A stretch of DNA of 14,896 bases from Syntrophaceae bacterium UBA4810 (GCA_002402545.1 DHGA01000072.1:1-14896), one strand, 5' to 3'. Positions 8,001 to 14,867 are shown, counted from the first letter of the stretch. The notes: generated from the letters alone by a model not told the origin. Numbers and translations are program-made.

Positions 8001-8314
8001 GTTTCGTTCGCATCGATTAATTGCGGCGAATAAACCGACAATACGGTTTTCAAAGCTGTCTGCCGTGCTGATTCGGGTAAGCGCGGGTTGAGGTGATTTA
8101 TGGCTTGTTCGAGTGTGCTTTTTAAAACAACATCTTCATAGCTGGCGCGTTTTCCCAGAACACCGTAGGTTGGCTTTGGCTCGGCGATCAAGACGCCCTG
8201 TACTGGTTCTTCGTCCGGGGCAATGGAAAGACCGGGGGCATAAGAAAAGCCTTGCCTCTTTAGTTCATCAATAGAGAAGATTTCAATTTCAGATTCTGTA
8301 ATATTTTTGCTCAA
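5042..8314 (-). CDS. hsdR: Type I restriction enzyme, endonuclease/translocase subunit HsdR
   Basis: 1090 residues, the usual HsdR size, with no disruption. The N-terminal nuclease domain has the PD-(D/E)XK signature: PDVILY (D160) and VVVELKNP (E174, K176). The superfamily-2 translocase core follows: motif I HTQGAGKSL (332-340), DEAH (443-446), FTGTP (491-495) and a later AIARVNRVF arginine-finger motif. The C-terminal ~300 residues are helical and should bind the methyltransferase core. HsdR pumps DNA by ATP hydrolysis and cuts far from unmethylated sites when joined to HsdM and HsdS. The start is TTG at 8314, overlapping the stop of the upstream ATPase gene (TTGA, 4 nt shared), so translation is probably coupled. 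No better ATG is present near the conserved N-terminus. Confidence 0.96.
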   Translation of the reverse strand: MSKNITESEIEIFSIDELKRQGFSYAPGLSIAPDEEPVQGVLIAEPKPTYGVLGKRASYEDVVLKSTLEQAINHLNPRLPESARQTALKTVLSVYSPQLIDANETFHKLLAEGVPVTVTKDGQERGEKVWLIDFLNPENNVFYAINQVTVVEKNQNKRPDVILYVNGLPLVVVELKNPADEHATIRKAFDQIQTYKATIPSLFFYNAFCVISDGLEAKAGTISSAFSRYQPWKIPPTVQTTEHVGKDLSGRSSQLKVLIGGMLNKVTLLDLIRNFIVFEKDKKIDPQTGLTQIETVKKIASYHQYYAVNKAAESTHEAATEKGSRKAGVVWHTQGAGKSLSMVFYTGKLIRILDNPTIVVITDRNDLDQQLFDTFAASQSLLGQPPVQAESREHLKSLLKVASGGIVFTTIQKFFPDIPANAEASHLVYDMLSERRNIIVIADEAHRTQYGFDARLIDVKDEKGKPNGKRIAYGFAKYLRDALPNATFIGFTGTPVESTDINTPAVFGNYIDIYDVAQAVEDGATVKIYYESRLAKVNLTQDGRRLIEEFDKEMNEDGAPESQKAKVRWSKLEAIVGHPKRLKNLARDIIDHYEKRAEVFEGKAMIVTMSRRIAVALYDEIIALRPQWHSEDLRNGELKVVMTSSSSDKVGFDPEDPESLVIPVYHRTNKESRRVLAERMRDPRDSLKLVIVRDMWLTGFDVPCLHTLYIDKLMKKHTLMQAIARVNRVFMDKPGGLVVDYIGIGNALKEALAFYASSGGKGDPAETQEKALAMLLEKIEVVRQLFYGFDYKPFFTVSTGERLSIILQSEEFILAQDHGKERFIKESTAVSQLFALAVPHKDALALSDEIAFFQAVRARLIKFEGNGDNGDKKNYESAIRQIVNQAVESTEVVDIFDAAGIKKPEISLLSEEFLQDVKSMKHKNLGIELLKKILNDEIKVRLKFNITEGKNLLEMLETAIKKYQNNLLTTAEIIEELLSIARQIREVDGLAKKLKLTKDEFAFYTALEINDSAVKILGDETLKNIAREIADKVRKNATIDWTMKESARAKLMVIVRRTLNKYGYPPDKQQKAIDTVLKQAEVLADYWTER

Positions 8315-10038
8315 ACCTTTATCCCATTAGTTATAGTATCTTCAATTACATCAAAAATAGCTTTGAAATTGCTGAAATCTTCTTTGCTGAAATTTTTCGT
8401 TCTATCAGCAAACATAGTCTTCTTTTCTTCTTTGATTTTTAGAACCTTGCTGCCACCGAGCACTTCTTTTTCCTCAACACAGTCAGTAAGCTTGTCATCA
8501 GTAAAAAGCAACTCGATTGATAGCATTGACAGTTTACCATATTTCTCATTCGCATACTCCCTTCTATGCGAAGGAACAGGCAATAGATACACATACGCAT
8601 TATGGTTTTTATGTTTGATACAAAGTCCTTTGGAATGATCCTTTTCTATTTGCTCCCATTTTTTCAAATTACTTTTTCCACGCGCTTTCAATAATCGTTC
8701 CCAATTTTCAAATGCTTCATCAAAATCAAGTAGTCCAATAAATATATTATCTCTATTGTTTCTAAATATTTCTTCACGGAGAAATGTATTGCCAATGAAG
8801 AATCTATCAAATGCTTGTTGTATTTTAAAAGGAATAGGTGCCCTGCCTTTTAATTTTTCCCATGCATTTTCTAAAATAATTTTATCGGTCTTACCTTCCA
8901 CAAATAGCACCGGTTTTGTTTCATCTTTTAAGTCCGAGATGATTTTAATTAATTCTGAATTTTCATTCAATTTTTCTTCTATGTAGGGTGCTACAACGGG
9001 CATCAATCCCATATTTGCGTCTATTTCCTTAATGCCATCCTTATCAATTTTTGACAGTATAGTTGCAGAATTATCAACATCTTTAAATGTATTATATTTA
9101 ATTATTTCAGGTTGATGCTTCCCCATTGTATAAAAAGCAGATGAATGCGTGGTAAGAAATATTTGGATATCATTTGAATACTTCTCAAAATCTTTAGCGA
9201 GCTCAAAGGCCTGAAACAATTCTAAGTTATTCTCTGGTTCTTCATAGCCCCATATTGAATCACTTCGCACTGCACCTTTGGAATGATGTATTCTTTCTTT
9301 CTCTGCTAAAAATTTTAGTATTACCGGCAGATGGCGTACCTTGATGCCATCGCCCCGTTGTTTTAATGAAATCGGTTGTCTCTTTGAAATTGTTTCAAAA
9401 TCAAGAGTAGAAAACAAATTAGACAAATCCTCCGGTAGCTGGATTTTGCTTTCCAAATCAAGCTTGTTATACAACTCATCAGACAATAATTTTGTATGGT
9501 CCTGGATATTGCTTACGAATTGCTGCCCTGCCTTCTGTAAATCGTTTTTAATAGTTGAGTAGAGGGTCTCATATAATTTTTTTAACAACGAGCTAAAATA
9601 GTCATTACTTTTTATAGCGGGCACATAATAATAACGCAATCGAGTTAACCATACACCTATGCGAGATCTGTCCGTAATAGCTGTACCATCTGCAAATACA
9701 ATTTTCTCTCCGCCTTTGTGCAAACCTTCCTCTCGCCATTTCTTAGTCCATAATATCTTTTTTGAATGTCCCATGAATGTGTCTGGCGGTGATAATAATA
9801 GTTCAATTGAAATTTCTTTTGCTTTCTTTTTCGGTGCAGCAACCAATCGCGAATAATCCGTAATAAAATCGAAGCCCTGGCCTGCATCTGTCTGGTTATT
9901 AAAAAATAGATTTAATGCTCTTAAGACATTAGATTTACCCACATCATTCTTTCCGACAAATACGGTAATATTTTTTGATTCAATTTCTACATAATCAATG
10001 GAACGAAATTTTTTTATTCTTATCTTTTCTATGTACAT
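8311..10038 (-). CDS. OLD-family ATPase with TOPRIM nuclease domain, embedded in the hsd operon
   Basis: 575 residues. The N-terminal ABC-type ATPase has Walker A GKNDVGKSN (29-37), a signature-like SLKQRGDG (224-231), Walker B IWGYEEPENNL (262-272) and a switch histidine in FLTTHSS (294-300). The C-terminal part has TOPRIM hallmarks: VEGKTD (380-385, catalytic Glu E381) and LLDFDEA (436-442, the DxD pair). This is the OLD (overcoming lysogenization defect) architecture, shared with GajA of the Gabija system, but no UvrD-like partner gene is here. It starts with ATG after a clear AAGGG site, 27 nt behind hsdS, and its stop overlaps the hsdR start. Restriction-linked ATP-binding ORFs (Rlo proteins) have been described in Campylobacter hsd loci, which may be an analogous arrangement. 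The gene looks AT-richer than hsdR, suggesting separate acquisition. Its role, as extra effector or accessory to restriction, is inferred. Confidence 0.87.
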   Translation of the reverse strand: MYIEKIRIKKFRSIDYVEIESKNITVFVGKNDVGKSNVLRALNLFFNNQTDAGQGFDFITDYSRLVAAPKKKAKEISIELLLSPPDTFMGHSKKILWTKKWREEGLHKGGEKIVFADGTAITDRSRIGVWLTRLRYYYVPAIKSNDYFSSLLKKLYETLYSTIKNDLQKAGQQFVSNIQDHTKLLSDELYNKLDLESKIQLPEDLSNLFSTLDFETISKRQPISLKQRGDGIKVRHLPVILKFLAEKERIHHSKGAVRSDSIWGYEEPENNLELFQAFELAKDFEKYSNDIQIFLTTHSSAFYTMGKHQPEIIKYNTFKDVDNSATILSKIDKDGIKEIDANMGLMPVVAPYIEEKLNENSELIKIISDLKDETKPVLFVEGKTDKIILENAWEKLKGRAPIPFKIQQAFDRFFIGNTFLREEIFRNNRDNIFIGLLDFDEAFENWERLLKARGKSNLKKWEQIEKDHSKGLCIKHKNHNAYVYLLPVPSHRREYANEKYGKLSMLSIELLFTDDKLTDCVEEKEVLGGSKVLKIKEEKKTMFADRTKNFSKEDFSNFKAIFDVIEDTITNGIKV

Positions 10039-10065
10039 ATATTGCGCCCTTTCATATTTCTTATT

Positions 10066-11259
10066 CTAAGCCGCATATCTCACCCGCATTTCGCCGGACA
10101 TGAGCTTGGGAAGGAGCGTGTCGCGCAGGCCTGAAAGAGTTCGGATTTGGAGAGTGTTGTGCCTTGTTTTTACAAATAACGGATTACTTTTTTTATTAAA
10201 TTCAATTAAGGTTTGTTCGTCTGGTATTAATATGTCAGTGTCAGAAATCATACCTAAACTTAAATTTGGTTGCACGGCATGTACAACTTTTGAATCAAGG
10301 TCATTTGCCATACCTGTCGTTTTCAACAATAAGCGTATATAAGAAAGAAATAAAGTTGAGTTATTAAGCGTAATTATTGCTATTGCCTGATTTGTGTTAG
10401 CAGGTAATATTTCGTTAGTTACGACTGCCGTCCTACCGATGGTACCAGCAATGGTATATAAAATATCATTTTCCTGTACAATTGATCTTGAAATCAATGT
10501 ATTGGTCTCTTCATCAATATGTGCAAATTTTTCAGTTATAAAATTTCCATAATCATCGATTGATTCAGCTTTTATAAAATTAATACCTGTATCAACAAAG
10601 CTTCTTTTTAATGTTGTTGGTGTAGTGCCTTTTGTTATTCTGACACAAACATCACCCAACTTCCCCTTCTTCCAATTCGGATCGGCCTCTTCGACAAACA
10701 TTTTCCGCCAGAGGGCTTCGGCCATGCCTTCCAGTGTTTTGTTTTGCCGGTGCAGGAGGTCGATTTTGTCGTCGAGACTTGACAGCACACCGGCAATGGC
10801 ACGTTGTTCGGTAAAATCAGGTAGTTTTAGGTACAAATTATTAAATGATTCTCTTGGTACTCTTTGTCTACCAGAAGTACCGTGAAAATTTGCTTCTGCA
10901 AAATAACGAACATCAGACGATCTTGATAAGTAGTAAACAAAGTCAGTATCAGAAAGACCTTCTCTACCTCTGAAAACATGAAATTCTGTCGAACCGAAAC
11001 CCTTCTTATTGAGAAGATTTCTGACTTGGCATATTTTACCATTTTCGAGACAAGGAGTAATTCTTGCAAAGAGAGTATCTCTTTCCTGAAATCTTGTGCC
11101 CGAACCATTGAACGTTCTAACTTGAACTGGTTCACAGAATTTATTTCCATCTTTTAAATCCGCCATTTCAACAAAAGAACATATTGCACCTGCTTTCAAT
11201 GCAACTTGCGGACTTATTTCTGCGAAGTCAGAAAAACGATATTCCTTCCAATCTCTCAT
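10066..11259 (-). CDS. hsdS: Type I restriction-modification specificity subunit HsdS
   Basis: 397 residues from the ATG at 11259, whose first bases overlap the hsdM stop as ATGA; GGAG lies 8 nt upstream. An upstream in-frame start at 11292 would run deeper into hsdM and is less likely. The protein shows the classical two-half layout. Target-recognition domain 1 covers ~1-150. A coiled central conserved region (~151-190) reads EQRAIAGVLSSLDDKIDLLH and ends near ALWRKMF. Recognition domain 2 covers ~196-345. The C-terminal conserved helix (~346-395) ends in LRDTLLPKLMSGEMRV. HsdS sets the DNA sequence recognised and bridges two HsdM subunits. The second recognition domain is visibly AT-rich compared with the conserved helices, as expected for exchangeable domains. 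The recognised sequence cannot be predicted from here. Confidence 0.95.
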   Translation of the reverse strand: MRDWKEYRFSDFAEISPQVALKAGAICSFVEMADLKDGNKFCEPVQVRTFNGSGTRFQERDTLFARITPCLENGKICQVRNLLNKKGFGSTEFHVFRGREGLSDTDFVYYLSRSSDVRYFAEANFHGTSGRQRVPRESFNNLYLKLPDFTEQRAIAGVLSSLDDKIDLLHRQNKTLEGMAEALWRKMFVEEADPNWKKGKLGDVCVRITKGTTPTTLKRSFVDTGINFIKAESIDDYGNFITEKFAHIDEETNTLISRSIVQENDILYTIAGTIGRTAVVTNEILPANTNQAIAIITLNNSTLFLSYIRLLLKTTGMANDLDSKVVHAVQPNLSLGMISDTDILIPDEQTLIEFNKKSNPLFVKTRHNTLQIRTLSGLRDTLLPKLMSGEMRVRYAA

Positions 11260-11490
11260 CCCTTTATCTCCAACTTCGCGAGGTTCTTCCAAATAAGTTC
11301 ATTCAATCTCACTTCTTCCTTCATCTGCTCATCAAGTTCTGCCTTGAGCTTTCCAAACCGTTCTGCAAAGTCGAAATCATCCACGTCTTCCGGCAGGCCG
11401 ATGTAACGCCCCGGCGTGAGGACGTAGTCTTTTTCCCTGATTTCATCGAGCGTGACTGATTTGCAAAAGCCGGGAACGTCTTCATACTTA

Positions 11491-11519
11491 ACTGGATTCC
11501 CGCTTTCGCGGGAATGACG
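11491..11519. repeat. Palindromic dispersed repeat inserted in frame in hsdM
   Basis: ATTCCCGC (11496-11503) and GCGGGAAT (11508-11515) form a perfect 8-bp stem with a 4-nt loop, flanked by ACTGG and GACG. This is the pattern of a very common bacterial intergenic repeat. In the hsdM frame it encodes SRESGNP, between TYHAWRD and the conserved DVPGFCKS. A second frame gives the equally typical VIPAKAGIQ peptide. Confidence 0.75.
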
Positions 11520-12441
11520 TATGCTGTCGCGCCAGGCGTGGTAAGTATCGGAAATTTTTGCAATATCTTCATCGGTAAAATCTTTTGTCCGGCGATTAAT
11601 CAAATAACCGAGATTGCGGGCGTCAACAAACAATACTTTGTCAAGGCGGCCTTCTTTTCTGCGGGACAGAAACCAGAGGCAGGCGGGAATTTGCGTATTG
11701 AGAAATAGTTTTGCCGGAAGATTGACGATGCAATCCAAAAGGCCTGCTTCGATGATGTTTTTGCGGATTTCGCCTTCGTTATTGGTTTTAGATGTAAGCG
11801 AGCCTTTGGCGAGAACAAAGCCTGCCATGCCGCGCGTGGGCGACATGTGATAAATGAAGTGTTGAATCCATGCGTAGTTGGCGTTGCCTGCAGGCGGAAT
11901 GCCATATTTCCAGCGGGCGTCATCCTTTAATAATGCTCCCGACCAGTCCGAATCATTAAAAGGCGGATTGGCGATAATGAAATCGGCCTTCAGGTCTTTG
12001 TGCGCGTCATTGAGAAACGAGCCTTCATTATTCCATTTGATATTGGAGCTATCAATCCCACGAATAGCCAGATTCATTTTGCACAAACGCCAGGTGGTCT
12101 GATTAGATTCCTGCCCGTAAATGGAAATCATGTCGGCAGGATTTAGTTTTACCGTATTGCTGTTTTTCTTATAATGATCCTGATGCGCTTCAATAAATTT
12201 TTCGCTTTGGACAAACATGCCGCCGGAGCCGCAGCAGGGGTCAAAAACTCTTCCTTCATAAGGCTCGAGCATTTCTACCAGTAATTTTACAACGCTGCGC
12301 GGCGTGTAGAATTGGCCGCCTTTTTTGCCTTCGGCAAGGGCAAACTGACCGAGAAAGTATTCGTAAACCTGGCCGAGTATATCTTTGCTTTTTGCTTCAG
12401 CAGTACCCAGCGCAATTGTGCCAATCAAATCGATTAATCCG

Positions 12442-12444
12442 CCC
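12442..12444 (-). other. Frameshift position in hsdM
   Basis: The coding strand reads AGC CTT GGG CGG in the upstream frame. Conserved HsdM sequence continues only if one G is skipped (AGC CTT GGC GGA TTA). The run is only three G long, so it is not an obvious phase-variable tract. Confidence 0.8.
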
Positions 12445-13010
12445 AAGGCTGGCGCGGTCGAGATTTTGCCGGGCATAAACTTTGGGCAGCACGCCTTTAA
12501 GGGAAATATTCTGCCGTTCGATTGCTTCCATCGCCTCGTCAACATAACCGCCGATATCGACTTTTTTGCCATTATCAAGCAGAATTTCTGTTTTCTTCGC
12601 GTTGGCGGAAATAGCCTTCCAGCGGGCGACAGGCGGGACAAAGAAAACTCTTTCTGCCGTGTATTCATTGGGATCTTCCGGATCGGCGCCTTTGTAATCG
12701 CCTTTGCCCTCTATTAGTTTTGCATGCAAATCCTCAAAAGCATCGGAAATATATTTCAGAAAAATCAGGCCGAGCACAATATGTTTGTATTCGGCGGCAT
12801 CCATGTTTTTGCGGAGTTTATCCGCCGCCTGCCACAGCGTCGCCTCAATGGATTCCTGCTTGTTATTCTTTTTGGCTGTTTTCTTTCCTTTAGGCATTAT
12901 GACCCCAACCTATATTATTATGCTGTTTTTACTATCATTTTTTGTTATCTACTTTTCTATTGACATACATTCACATGGTGCTAAAATATATTCGAAATAA
13001 TCGAACAAAG

Positions 13011-13072
13011 GTTCCGCCCTGATGATAAGAGCCCAAGGGGCTCTCCTGAATAAGGTAGTCGGGGCGGTCAAC
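13011..13072 (-). ncRNA. Candidate structured RNA element just downstream of the DUF3800 gene
   Basis: On the minus strand a closing stem GUU-(GA)-CCGCCC pairs with GGGCGG-AAC (nine pairs with a 2-nt bulge). It encloses a terminal hairpin AGAGCCC-CUU-GGGCUCU (7 bp, 13028-13044). The two stems are joined by a long asymmetric internal loop, 17 nt on one side and 8 nt on the other. The element begins 11 nt after the DUF3800 stop and has no strong T-run, so it is not a simple terminator. Structured RNA motifs linked to DUF3800 genes have been reported by comparative genomics; membership here is inference, and the strand is uncertain because the stems also form on plus. The rest of 12898-13083 is AT-rich and probably holds the hsd promoter, but no clear boxes are seen. 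Confidence 0.45.
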
Positions 13073-13083
13073 GTATATCACCT

Positions 13084-13770
13084 CTAATAATAATATATTT
13101 CCCCTTTTGCAAAAATATCGAATTCACTTTTTATACAAGTTTTTATTAATTCATAGCTACGATTGTCTGACCTTTCCCATTTTCTGAATATAGCCCAATT
13201 ACAGTAATCTGCAACCTGTAAACCTATGCATGATTTTGAAGCATGATGAAGGACTTTATATTTCTTACCCGGCGGCAGCATGCTGGAGACGGTCATTTTT
13301 ATAGCTTTTTCTATGGCCTCGCGTTTTTTTCTGACGGGCAGGCTGTCTGTTAAAACAATAATGCCTTTGTATTCGCTGATATTTCGTTTGTCGAGAATAT
13401 ATTTTAAGAGGTATTCAACCATCATTGGATAGAATGTTTCCATTACCTGTAGGGACAAACCTGTTTTTCGCTTTTCAATGACAATGGAATCAAGCCTTAT
13501 TTCATTCAATTCTTCACATATTTTTCCGAAAAATCGATCGCGCACCGGCTGTCTGTCTTCTGACGCATGAAAATATTCAATATCAAGGCCAAACTCGATT
13601 AAATCATATTTTAGAGAAGAAATAGGTAATTCCCATGTAAAAGGTCTGGTTTTTGATGCGGCAGTTAATACAAAGTACTTTGTTCCTGTATTAGAAAAGT
13701 TGAAATCACCCGCTTCATCAATGAAAAGGTATAAATGATCGGATTGTTTATTTGATGCAGCGCGGTTCAT
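13084..13770 (-). CDS. DUF3800 domain protein
   Basis: 228 residues from the ATG at 13770, preceded by GGAG at a 9-nt spacing. A longer frame from a TTG at 13842 would translate through the terminator hairpin and is rejected. The N-terminus has the family hallmark YLFIDEAGDFNF (14-25, D18 and E19). Further conserved-looking acids lie in IVLTDSLP (D142) and in LQVADYCNWAIFRKWE (D188, 184-199). Acidic residues in this order suggest an RNase H-like nuclease fold, but no activity is established for most members. DUF3800 proteins are frequent in defence islands and mobile regions and beside structured RNAs. Candidate structured elements lie on both sides of this gene (13790-13841 upstream, 13011-13072 downstream), and the restriction operon follows on the same strand. 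Confidence 0.85.
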   Translation of the reverse strand: MNRAASNKQSDHLYLFIDEAGDFNFSNTGTKYFVLTAASKTRPFTWELPISSLKYDLIEFGLDIEYFHASEDRQPVRDRFFGKICEELNEIRLDSIVIEKRKTGLSLQVMETFYPMMVEYLLKYILDKRNISEYKGIIVLTDSLPVRKKREAIEKAIKMTVSSMLPPGKKYKVLHHASKSCIGLQVADYCNWAIFRKWERSDNRSYELIKTCIKSEFDIFAKGEIYYY

Positions 13771-13789
13771 TTCTCGATTCTCCAGACAT

Positions 13790-13820
13790 AAAAAAACCCG
13801 CGTCCACCGGGAGCGCGGGG
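13790..13820 (-). terminator. Intrinsic terminator directly upstream of the DUF3800 gene
   Basis: On the minus strand CCCGCG (13819-13814) pairs with CGCGGG (13802-13797). An inner TCC/GGA stem with one bulge continues it, and seven T follow (13796-13790). It ends 19 nt before the DUF3800 start codon and just before its ribosome-binding site. It may stop transcription from radC, attenuate the DUF3800 gene, or end a short RNA. Confidence 0.75.
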
Positions 13821-13824
13821 CCAA

Positions 13825-13841
13825 TGTGGCACGAGGCCACA
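13825..13841 (-). other. Small hairpin preceding the terminator (possible short RNA or leader)
   Basis: TGTGGC and GCCACA form a perfect 6-bp stem with a 5-nt loop, four bases upstream of the terminator stem in the minus direction. Hairpin plus terminator could form a small RNA of about 60-70 nt if the TTGACA box at 13883-13888 acts as its promoter. Confidence 0.4.
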
Positions 13842-13859
13842 AAGGGATGATTTGAGTTA

Positions 13860-13888
13860 AGGTTAAACGCTCCCTATTACTTTGTCAA
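13860..13888 (-). promoter_or_regulatory. Candidate promoter for the DUF3800 leader
   Basis: A perfect TTGACA lies at 13883-13888 on the minus strand. At 17-nt spacing the -10 position holds only TAACCT (13860-13865), three of six matches, so this is weak or needs an activator. Confidence 0.35.
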
Positions 13889-13982
13889 TACCTTTACTTT
13901 ATAGCTGCATATCTGCTGAGCTGATTATGCATGAATTTTAAATTAATACAAATACTTATATTAGTTTGGTATACATTTTTAT

Positions 13983-14035
13983 CTTATTTTACTTTAAGAC
14001 ATTAAAGTAAAATAAGGGCTTTTTTATTTTACTTT
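13983..14035. repeat. Three-armed AT-rich repeat between radC and the DUF3800 gene
   Basis: CTTATTTTACTTTAA (13983-13997) and TTAAAGTAAAATAAG (14002-14016) form a perfect 15-bp stem with a GACA loop. A third arm, TTATTTTACTTT (14024-14035), repeats the first, so the middle arm can pair with either neighbour: a 15-bp stem one way, or a 12-bp stem with an 8-nt loop the other. It follows the radC stop by about 50 nt in the minus direction. Six T follow the first hairpin on plus, so it may act as a weak terminator there. The remaining part of 13771-14086 is AT-rich, with no gene seen. Confidence 0.7.
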
Positions 14036-14086
14036 GCACCTAACTTCTTTCACCGAATTATTTACAAACTTTCCCTTCTAGAATGT

Positions 14087-14788
14087 TTAACTCATTATCC
14101 CCTCGTCCGCAAAGCTGAAATAACTGCCATCGCCGATGATGATGTGATCAAGCATGCGGATGCCCAATAGCTTTGCCGCGGCGGATAGTTCGCCGGTTAT
14201 TTTTTTGTCTTCCGCGCTGGGCGCAATGTTGGCGCTGGGGTGATTGTGCACGCAGATAATCGCGGCGGCAAATTTCTGCAGAGCGCCATGAATAATTTCG
14301 CGCACAATCGGCGCGGCCTGATTTACCGTGCCATAAGCGGCATCAGCAATATCAATGATTTTGTTGTTGCTGTTGAGATAAACGACTTTGAAAACTTCGG
14401 TTTTTAAATCGCGCATTTGTGGCATGATGATATCGACAACATCTTTTGCCGCTGAAATCTTTTGCTTACCGCCGAGGACTTCATCCTCGCGGAAGCGTCT
14501 GCCGATTTCCAGTGCGGCTTTAATCTGCGCGATTTTGGCCGGGCCTAATCCTTTGAATTCTTTCCAATCGCGATCATCAGAATGGCTCATATTGCGAAAC
14601 GTGCCGAATTTAGACAGCATATTTCTGGCCAAATCAATCGCGCTGTTTCCTTTGACACCGGTACGCAAAAGGATTGCCAAAAGCTCAGAATTACTCAAAG
14701 CCCCCGCGCCTTTTTTGAGCAGTTTTTCCCTGGGGCGGTCCTCCTGAGGCCAGCTTTTTATCCCGGATTTGTTTTTGGCTGAAGTCAC
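14087..14788 (-). CDS. radC: RadC family JAMM-domain protein
   Basis: 233 residues from a GTG at 14788, which has GGAG 5 nt upstream; a TTG at 14818 has no ribosome-binding site. The N-terminus carries the family's WPQEDRPREKLL (13-24) and LSNSELLAILLRTG (31-44). A helix-hairpin-helix follows at FKGLGPAKIAQIKAALEIG (78-96). The MPN/JAMM metal centre has E131 (TEVFKVVYLN) and HNHP with the downstream acid (H181, H183, S191, D194). Length and order are normal, so it looks intact. Despite the name, a role in recombination repair is not established for the family; RadC-like genes are common in phage-defence and mobile regions. It lies 79 nt downstream of a tRNA on the same strand. Confidence 0.95.
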   Translation of the reverse strand: MTSAKNKSGIKSWPQEDRPREKLLKKGAGALSNSELLAILLRTGVKGNSAIDLARNMLSKFGTFRNMSHSDDRDWKEFKGLGPAKIAQIKAALEIGRRFREDEVLGGKQKISAAKDVVDIIMPQMRDLKTEVFKVVYLNSNNKIIDIADAAYGTVNQAAPIVREIIHGALQKFAAAIICVHNHPSANIAPSAEDKKITGELSAAAKLLGIRMLDHIIIGDGSYFSFADEGIMS

Positions 14789-14867
14789 GCTAACTCCATT
14801 GGCGGCATGATGTCGCAAAACGTGTTCAATTTTTGATTTCGCCTGACAATTTTGAAAGATTTAAGAT

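Larger units (their letters stand above)
11256..12897 (-). pseudogene. hsdM: Type I DNA methyltransferase subunit HsdM, broken by a one-base frameshift
   Basis: The first frame, from ATG at 12897, encodes the helical HsdM N-terminal domain (LWQAADKLRKNMDAAEYKHI, residues 21-40; FLKYISDAFEDLH) as far as LPKVYARQNLDRASLG. It then runs 15 wrong residues to a stop at 12397-12399. The next frame carries the exact continuation (GLIDLIGTIALG, then DILGQVYEYFLGQFALAEGKKGGQFYTPRSV), the SAM-binding DPCCGSGGMF, the catalytic IIANPPFNDSDW and the C-terminal LTPGRYIG. Removing one G from the GGG at 12442-12444 (coding strand) restores a single frame of about 546 residues, normal for the family. An internal ATG at 12476 could restart a 406-residue methyltransferase lacking the N-terminal domain. 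A palindromic repeat is inserted in frame near the C-terminus (11491-11519). The gene heads the operon and overlaps hsdS by 4 nt. It may be a pseudogene, a sequencing error or, less likely, a recoded gene. Confidence 0.88.

Noticed and set aside
12442..12444. Phase-variable homopolymer controlling hsdM
   Set aside because: The G run is only three bases long, far shorter than typical slippage tracts, so switching by slipped-strand mispairing is unlikely.
12477..12668. Upstream end of the second hsdM frame (start at 12668) as a real N-terminus
   Set aside because: This part is out of frame with conserved HsdM sequence, which is encoded by the overlapping frame starting at 12897.
13771..13842. 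Extension of the DUF3800 protein from a TTG at 13842
   Set aside because: It would translate the intrinsic terminator and its T-run. The ATG at 13770 has a proper GGAG site.
13790..14086. CRISPR array or att site in the repeat-rich gap
   Set aside because: The repeats are hairpin arms without regular spacers, no cas genes are present, and no copy of the tRNA 3' end was found elsewhere in the window.
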